64,000 bases of DNA from Amorphophallus konjac (taxonomy: Eukaryota > Streptophyta > Magnoliopsida > Alismatales > Araceae). Positions 57,430 to 64,000 of the stretch are shown here, one piece after another; position 1 is the first letter of the stretch, and each line of letters starts with the position of its first letter. The stretch spans positions 348,600,243-348,664,242 of the forward strand of contig CM040121.1 in NCBI GenBank assembly GCA_022559845.1, written 5' to 3'. Under the pieces are notes generated by a model. It ran no database searches. It was not told where the DNA came from and worked only from the letters and a program-made list of their open reading frames with translations. Both the position numbers and the translations under genes were made by a program.

Positions 57430-59728
57430 GAAAGCCCGGCTATGTGTTCACATGTTATTTTCCTTTTCTTTGAGTCATATCTTATGTACTTTCCTTTATT
57501 GAGTCATGTTGTTTTAGTTCATTTCCCTTGTTTTGCTTAATTGGGCCTTAGTACCTTAGTATTGGGCCCATAGGATTGAGTCTAGGATATGCTTGGTCTT
57601 TAGTCTAATTGTCAAGGGTATTTTGGTCATGTAAAGAGTGGATGCCTATATATAGGCCCCATCTCTCCCCATGTACTCAACTTTTGATGAATCATTTTGA
57701 ATAGAAGAAAATTCCAAGTCTTTCTCTCCTCCACAAAATTTCTCTTCTCTCTCTCTCCTCAAGGGAAGGGGCGCACCCCCCTCTCTCTCCTCCACCTCCC
57801 ACCTACTTTCTCTCTCTTCCCCCCTTCAATAACTCATCCCCAACTCCCCACCAGCCCACCTTAACTCCACCCAAGCCCCAAGGGTGATTCCACCACTCCC
57901 CACTCCACCCTCCAACCACCAACTACCCCTTTTCCTTCCCCAAGCACCCCACCACCTTCCCAAGGCTGAAGTGACTCCTCCCTAGGCCAAATTCAAATCT
58001 CCCTCTCTGCTGGACATCCCCTCTCACCTCCCCCATCACTCCCCAAAATCTGGAGATTTTCCCGTCTCCCTCATAGCCCTTAGGTCGCCCCCTTCCTTCT
58101 CCATTCCACCCCCCCTTGGGCACACCTAGCCATCCCCCTTCACCATTCCTGCCATTCCAGCAAGCTCAACCCCATCTCTGCCCTCTCAACCCCCCCAAGA
58201 GACCCCAACCACGTCCCCTCCCTCTCCCAATACCATCAGCCCTCCTTCCCTTGCCAACCCACCCTATCTCCCCCTCTATAATACCCCCTTCCACAAAAAG
58301 TTCAGGTTCAGGTCGCAGGTAGTAGGAAAACCAGCGGCTTGCAGAGGGTGCCATGGCGTCATCCCGAGGCTTCTGAAGGCGCTTCATACACCGTTGGAAT
58401 CATCGTCCAGTCAGCTTCGTAACGATAGCAGCCCCGTTGCCGTATGACCTCTAAGCTGTCCTGAGGAGCAAATCTCGATGACCTGCACAGCTCCTCCCAG
58501 GTAGACAACCAGAGAAGGATTGCAGTGGCTCCCACGGTCTGAATCCTGTGATTCCTGGAGCGCCACTTGGCTGAGAGCTCCCCCTATAAGTCCTCTGTCA
58601 TCTCCAACAAGCAGAGCTCATTTTGGACCTCGACATCAAAAGTTCCAAATTTTCCATTCCAAGTGTGTCAGGTCAGTCTTCTTGAGCCAGAACTGACACC
58701 TCCCTATTGTTCGGACTTTCACGATCAACTCCGACATCTGCCGACAGCGCCGTTGGTCTCGACGGAAAGAAGACTTGACCACGATTGCAACGGTACCAAT
58801 CACGCCTCTAACCGAGTACAGGACTGTTCGTGGCGCTCCCATCTTCCAGCAGCATCATCCTGGGAGCAACCGAATCAGAGCAGTCTAGCCCTGTTCCCGG
58901 TCCTGCCCCAACCATCGGCCTCGTCAGGAAATTCCAAGAAAATTCAAACGTCTTCCTGGGTCAAAGCAGAAAATTTCGGCACTAGTTGTAGTCCATTCGG
59001 AGTTTGGTAGCAACCGTGGCGGTGCCATCTTCGACTATCTATCTAGCGGTTCCAGAAACTGGCAGCACCAGCGGAACTCGGCAACGCGGTTCTCTATCTT
59101 AGTTTCCCCACCTCGCCTGGCCGGCTTACAGACCCTCCCTGAGTGGAGGTAGTGTTTGACTGTATCACATTATCCCCAACCCCTTGTCCAACCCTCCTAC
59201 GTGAGGAGTAGTGGTGTACTCTATAAATTTTCAGGTCAAGCGGCATCGACGCGGCATGCGGGTGCGTACCCACGCCTCCCCGCTCGCCCTCGTCTTCGGC
59301 CAGAATCGGTGTCTTCACACCGATCAGGTGAGTGACTGGTCCCTCCCTTGCTGGTCCATACTTTGCTAGTTTAGTAATATCTCTTATGCTCATTGGTCGG
59401 TGAGGGAGTGTCCGGACCCGTATTTGTTCATTTGTGCACCCACCGCAGATTGTGAGTGAGAGCCACCCAACCCCACGCCCCGGCGTTCCGGCTGCCCACG
59501 AAGTTGGGAATCCTAGACCCTTGGGGGTTAGCGTAGGCCAACCTAGTCCTTTGAATATTTGGGTCCCACCTCGGACCCTTGCCATCATCCCCCGGTACCA
59601 CCAGGAGATCGTATGAGCCGTGCGAGTAAGCCGCTATCGTGAGTTCATTGAAAGTGCTTGTATGCTTGCGGATCTAGGTCCTAGGATCATCAATTCATCT
59701 ATTATCATCTTTGGGCTGTGCCACATCA
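57375..59728 (+). repeat. 3' LTR of element E
   Basis: Complete LTR of 2354 bases from TGATG to CATCA (perfect inverted ends). It matches 26741-29067 from 57417 on. TATATATA is at 57647-57654. Beyond it the G array resumes with GCATT, which cannot be checked against a left duplication because the 5' LTR end is lost. Confidence 0.9.
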
Positions 59729-60558
59729 GCATTGTAGTGAAAATGTGCATAGACCTTCATGCATCTAAGTGTAGCCAGCACTGACTTTGGGTGCGCAAGA
59801 AGTGCAACTAGCACCAACTTGGTCAGACTAGCACTGACTTGGTCACAGTGTTGAAGAAGGGGTTGCACCGACACTTGCATGCGCAAGGCAAACTATGCAC
59901 AATGCAGAATGGACTAGCACCGACCTTCTTGAAGACCAGAACTGATATGCACTGACCTTAACCATGACCAGACTGAACACTAAGGTTGACCTTGATTTCA
60001 TGACAGCCAAAACTAACATCGACCTAAGCTGATATACCAACATACTAACACAGACCTGATGCATGAGACACAGTTGCCTTGCTTGACTAGTATCGACCTT
60101 GATGCATAGAGCAATGACATGCACATCAACTGTTCGATGAAATGCACACAACTGTCTACATGAAGAAATGAAATGTGGATGGTCCTTTAGCATGCACAAA
60201 CCCAAAATGTTGCACAGACGTCACGCAAAGCCAACACAGACTTTATATGCAACCAAATGGAAGTCTGAGATATCTGTATTGACCTGAACAAGTATCAGAC
60301 ATGGATGATCATTGACTTTACCTGTCAGAAGTTGATTCACATTTTACCAGAAATTGACTTGCTGTCGATTGGAGTTGACCGTTGACTTTCTTTTCATGCC
60401 TTCTTGAATCATATTTAGAACATGTTCTGACATATTTCATACTTTTTATAAATAATGAAATCATCAATGAATGCATCACAATTAAGTGATCAAGGTCATA
60501 TATAAAGAGACATAATATTTGTCATCATCAAAACTTCAGAACCACAGAGGACACAACA
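59729..60558 (-). repeat. Solo Sirevirus LTR G, right part
   Basis: It continues the motif array of 26221-26740 after the E insertion (for example TGCACCGAC near 59864, AGCACCGACC near 59913, TGCACTGACC near 59946, TGCACAGACG near 60212). It then becomes AT-rich and ends with CATCATCAAAACTTCAG...CACAACA at 60558, like the end of B's LTR. Confidence 0.75.
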
Positions 60559-60739
60559 CCCTACTCCTGAAGGATGCGTAACGGCCGCTTGGATGAGCCT
60601 CTGACAGTCGGTCCGAGCTTGTGACGCTTGCTCGGAGTCTTCTTCCAAGCGATGGGTGCGTAGCTCGAATAGGTCGCAGTAGGTCCCCGCAAGGGCCTTC
60701 TCGACCGATCTGTCGCTCAGACTTTCAGACCCTGGGGTC
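60559..60739 (-). repeat. Element C LTR, outer part (tentative)
   Basis: The sequence directly beyond G should be the displaced remainder of C's LTR. It is GC-rich (TTGTGACGCTTGCTCGGAG..., near 60619) like Tat LTRs and unlike G. I cannot see a clear terminus or a second copy to prove it. The boundary with H near 60739 is approximate. Confidence 0.4.
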
Positions 60740-61343
60740 GCCTAGGAAGTGCTGGTCCGAGTGAGTTTTGGGCTTAAAGTAAGTGCGCCCAAAATGCTAT
60801 CACTTTGGAGAGCTGGGCCTAGTTTAGTCAAATCGGACCTGGTTGGGACATGCTCTTGGGTGGTAGTTTTTCCCCTCTCCACCCACGCTTCCCCGCTCGC
60901 CTCGTCTCCGGTCGAGATCGGTGTCTTCACGCCGATCAGGTGAGCACCTAGTCACATCCCTTACTATTTTGCTTTTGCTAGTTTAGTATTGCTTCTAGCT
61001 CCGTCGGATGGTGAGTGAGCGTCTGACCTAACAATTCCATCATTAGAGCATCCATCGCGGAGTGAGGTGAGCGATATCCCCCTAACCCACGCCCTAGGCG
61101 TGCTGGCTGCCCGCGGAGTTGGGCATCCAAGCCTTTAGGGGTTCAGCCCTAGCTAGCCAAACCCTTGAGTGTCAAGGTCCCACTTTGGACCCTCTCCACC
61201 ATTGCCGGTTGGCCTGCGGGCAATTAAGAGCACTACCTGAGTGAGCTCGCCCGAGTGAGTCTGCCGCTTCGTTGCTTGCTTACGGGTCTAGGTCTCAAGA
61301 TCATTGTGTCAACCCCCATGGCATCCTTGCCTGTGCCACATCA
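60740..61343 (+). repeat. LTR remnant of element H (E-like)
   Basis: Blocks match the 3' part of E's LTR: CCACGCTTCCCCGCTCGCC (~60886-60904), GATCGGTGTCTTCACGCCGATCAGGTGAG (60917-60945), TTTTGCTAGTTTAGTATTG, GAGTTGGGCATCC and the end TGTGCCACATCA (61343). The upstream ~100 bases do not align by eye to E, so the LTR is truncated or divergent. Confidence 0.7.
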
Positions 61344-61345
61344 AG

Positions 61346-61357
61346 TGGTATCCGAGC
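61346..61357 (+). other. Primer-binding site of element H (one mismatch)
   Basis: TGGTATCCGAGC, two bases after the LTR end, differs from the usual TGGTATCAGAGC at one position. Confidence 0.75.
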
Positions 61358-61436
61358 AAGTTCATGACTCTTCTCTACAAGTTGGTCCTAGGCGCATTTG
61401 CATTCATCACCCGGTGCATCAACCGTGCCCACTAGC

Positions 61437-63335
61437 ATGGCTACCTCTCATTGGTCATATCCATCCCACTCGGCCCTCCACAAGGGTCCGATCGACCCCC
61501 CCTTGGACATAATCCTATTTGAGTATCTCCTCTTTGATGGATCATGCCCTATTGCCTATCTAAAGTGGGAGAGTACCATGGAAAAACACTTTGAGAGGGC
61601 TATGATATATGGACCCACGAGAGTCTATTTTGCCAAGCAACGGCTTTTGTGTGAAGCCAGGGATAAGTGGCGGAACACTGAAGGCTAAAGGGGGATTAGA
61701 AGGAAAGAGCCCATTGACACATGGGAAGACATGAAAACTGAACTTAGGAAGATCTACGTTCTCCGAACCTCCCCCTCCTTCATGGAGAGCCATAGCCCGA
61801 GGAGCACTATCACTCCTCCTTTCTCTCCCGGCCAGTTTAAGGCCACCATAAAGGCCCAACCTCCACAGTGACCATCACCTCCTACCCCGACCAACACCTC
61901 TACACTTCGCCACCGAACCCTCCCCACTAAAACCCAAGTGGCCCCGGCCTCTACCTGTCCATCTAATCCCATGAGGACCACCACCCCCCAACCCAAACTC
62001 CCTCACCCAACCCCCACAACTCAAACCCAATTAGGCCCCACCTTTGCCCCTCCATCTACCCCCATGAGGGCCACCACCCCCCAACCCAAACTCCCTCACC
62101 CAGTCCATACCACTCAAACCCCATTGGCCCCCGCCTCCGCCGCTCCATCTTCCCACCTAAAGGACACACCTCCCAAGACCAACCAACCCAAACCTCCTCA
62201 CTCAACCCATGTCTCACTCCCTACCCCAACTCTACCATGTCCTAGGCCTCCACTACTTCCCCTCCCTATCCTAACCCAAGTCTCCCCTTGCCCACCACCA
62301 CGGGTGCACCATGTGTTGGCTATCATCACCCCGCCCATTAAGGACCTCCCCATCCCCTTTGTAGAGGAAACCATGGTCCATACATCCGACCCCATAGTGG
62401 TGAACACCACGGATCCACTCACCACTTTTAAGGAAACACATGCCCAAGTCGAGGAAGAAGCCTCGCACTTTGATCTTCACTCTATGCCATCCCCTCTAGT
62501 TGGGAGCGAAATCATCATAAGTGGGTCCCTAGCTAGATGGCTAAAGGAGAGACCGATTCACCCTATCACGTCCCATGTCTACCCTCCCATGGAGCTACAC
62601 CTCCCCATAGTGCCCTTCAACTCCTATTGCACCACCATCCAATCATACTACCAAGTGGAGACTTTGGAGTATCTTCTTAAGGGCCTAGCAGGGCAAATTA
62701 AGCTGACTGGTATGTTGACCCCAGGGACCAACCGACCTCAGGGGCTTGACCTCCTCTACCCATGTGTCGGGTCTATCACCTTAGTTTGCACCGTTGGTTG
62801 CTACACTAGTGACCTCCTTTTATTCCTCCCCACACCCGATGAGCCCGACTCCATCCACGAATTGGAGCTACTTGTCTTAGGTAGAAAGCCAAACCATCCC
62901 CTCGAGACCGACACCCCGTCTCCCATCACCCTTAGGGATGACCCACCACCTTTTGAGGACCTAGAAGGCATAGAGTTTCTCTCACTAAGTTGCCCTTTCC
63001 ATGATCCCTTTGACCCCTTCACATGGGAGCTCGGGTACCCAAGTGGCCCACCCCCCTTATTCACCACCCACTACTTCCTACCCCCACCCACAATGTTTGA
63101 CCGAACCCACCTCTTCCTAGACCCGGACCACATAAGGGAAGCCATGACCAGGAACGACATGCACCTAGGGAATGATGAAGCACCCCACCCCAAGATTTCC
63201 ACCTTCTCATTGGATCCGCCAGCTAGCATGGACCCGACCCACCTCAAGGAACTTGAAGATTGGGTATTCATATGTCTAGGGGCACACTTCCCCAACAACC
63301 CATCCTTCCTTGACCCTTTTGACCCTTACGAGTAG
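61437..63335 (+). pseudogene. Element H: gag N-terminus fused in frame to an unrecognised proline-rich protein
   Basis: An ATG at 61437 opens a frame that stays in register for 633 codons to 63335, broken only by TAA at 61686 and TGA at 61869. The first ~130 residues resemble E's gag core (LLFDGSCPIAYLKWESTMEKHF, KWR, DTWEDMKTELRKIYV). A proline/threonine-rich region follows, with a 31-residue unit (containing TTPQPKLPHP) repeated about 2.3 times at 61941-62150. The last ~330 residues (~62340-63335) are unfamiliar: acidic, with SGSLARWLKERPIHPIT, CTVGCYTSDLLLFLP, DPFTWELGYPSGPPP and DPTHLKELEDWVFICLG. No zinc knuckle, protease, RT or integrase motif is present. I do not assign a function. It could be a gag-fusion protein of a non-autonomous family. 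Confidence 0.6.
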
Positions 63336-63764
63336 AAGCTCAAAGGCCATCCCATACCCCCACATATAGGAGTCATCGCTGGGATAGAAATGCATGAGTC
63401 ATGTCATACCACGTCATTCGGCATGGTTAGTAGGTCAGGTCATCCCATTTGTGTCACACACACATTAGGACAGATGCATGACTAGTCCACATTTGGATGT
63501 GCCGTCCCTCCCCCATCCGTCGTCACCCACCCAATTAGTCTTGTGCATGAAAGGTACACTTATGGGTGTCCTAGTCCCCCAGCATTGGTCACACATATTC
63601 ATGATAGGTTCACTTGTGGGTGCCCAGGACCTCCCACGTCTAACAAGCCTGATAGTCACCACATGCCCGATAGGTCCACCTACGGTTGTCCCGGTCCACC
63701 TTTGCACACTATAATTTCTCACACCCACACACCACATCATGATGCATGGCATGAGCACTCAAGC
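63336..63764 (+). other. Spacer of element H with imperfect tandem phrases
   Basis: No protein is recognised. An imperfect ~35-base phrase (A(T/A)AGGT(A/T/C)CAC...TGGGTG(T/C)CC...) recurs at about 63550-63585, 63603-63637 and 63669-63703. Confidence 0.5.
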
Positions 63765-64000
63765 AAGCAATTAGCAATGAGTGGCAGGGTTCACAAAGAG
63801 CGAGCAAAAACTCATGAACGTCACTTAGAGTGCCAAGTAGGCGATGCGGTGATGGTGATATCGGAGTGGCTCTACCATAGGGCTATATCCAAACCGAGGG
63901 CACGAGGACTTGGACCTTCCCGAGTTCCAAGTGGCATTGGCAACCATGCTTATGGGCCGAACTTACCGAAGGATTTTGGGATACACCCGATTTTTCATGT
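63765..64000 (+). pseudogene. pol: Integrase C-terminal remnant of element H
   Basis: It aligns with 33520-33715 of element E: TTAGAGTGCCAAGTAGGCGATGCGGTGATGGT against the E stretch coding FQLGDSVMV, AAACCGAGGGCACGAGG against AAACTGAGGGCACGAGG, and GGCAACCATGCTTATG against the codons for SNAYEL. Only the tail of integrase remains; the RT and catalytic integrase regions are absent between 63335 and here. The element runs off the window. Confidence 0.7.

Larger units (their letters stand above)
26741..59728 (+). mobile_element. Element E: chromodomain Ty3/gypsy retrotransposon (interrupted by D and F)
   Basis: LTRs at 26741-29067 (5'-truncated) and 57375-59728 flank gag, protease, RT, RNase H, integrase and a chromodomain. 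The initiator-Met-type PBS follows the 5' LTR. The order PR-RT-RH-IN places it in Ty3/gypsy, and the C-terminal chromodomain in the chromoviruses. The integrase tail reads somewhat like CRM/Reina-type elements, but I do not assign a lineage. The chromodomain is split at 33980 by element D and its end resumes at 57280. E itself lies in the U3 array of LTR G. Confidence 0.88.

Noticed and set aside
1..64000. Search for host protein-coding genes, rRNA or tRNA genes
   Set aside because: Every long open frame could be assigned to, or overlaps, a retroelement. The unassigned stretches (5004-7048, 22752-23884, 52291-53546, 63336-63764) showed no recognisable host gene.

Overview
The window is a stretch of plant nuclear heterochromatin made almost entirely of nested LTR retrotransposons. 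The case for a land plant (most likely an angiosperm with a large repeat fraction) rests on the lineages present: Sirevirus-type Ty1/copia, Tat-lineage Ty3/gypsy with a second RNase H, and chromodomain gypsy elements including a Del/Tekay type. Primer-binding sites match plant initiator-Met tRNA (TGGTATCAGAGC), plus the Tat-type TGGCGCCGTCTG site. I found no host gene, tRNA, rRNA or CRISPR array. The species cannot be named from the sequence.

Layout. Element A (1-22720, +) is a Sirevirus-like element with ~2.56 kb LTRs; the first 228 bases of its 5' LTR lie before the window. It keeps a gag-like coiled-coil/multi-zinc-knuckle reading frame but no pol. Its second LTR is split by element B (8533-21358, -), a full-length, decayed Sirevirus with gag, protease, integrase, RT and RNase H, flanked by the 5-bp duplication AGTGA. 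After A's second LTR comes a second PBS remnant (22721-22751), then a GC-rich mosaic (22752-23884).

From 23.9 to 60.7 kb there is a five-level nest. Tat-type fragment C (-) is split by solo Sirevirus LTR G (-). G is split by chromodomain gypsy E (+). E is split near the end of its chromodomain by Tat-lineage element D (+). D is interrupted by Del/Tekay element F (-). D has gag, protease, RT, a degenerate RNase H, an archaeal-type RNase H, integrase, and an antisense spliced gene between pol and the 3' LTR. An 895-bp stretch of D's protease/RT occurs on both sides of F, so the F junctions are not a simple insertion. The last 3.3 kb is H (+), an E-like derivative in which a gag start is fused in frame to an unfamiliar proline-rich protein and most of pol is missing.

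How the parts relate. A's LTRs resemble those of autonomous-type element B, so A is probably a parasite mobilised in trans; H stands in a similar position to E. All coding regions carry stops or frameshifts. F is the least damaged, with one clear pol frameshift, and its two LTRs are nearly identical. The most unusual non-coding signals are dense arrays of a short degenerate motif (LTR-sense RGTCKGTRCA-like) in the U3 of three Sirevirus LTR families, and clusters of perfect GTCGAC-centred palindromes in F's LTRs and in B's 3' non-coding region. All boundaries and homologies come from reading the sequence by eye, without database searches.
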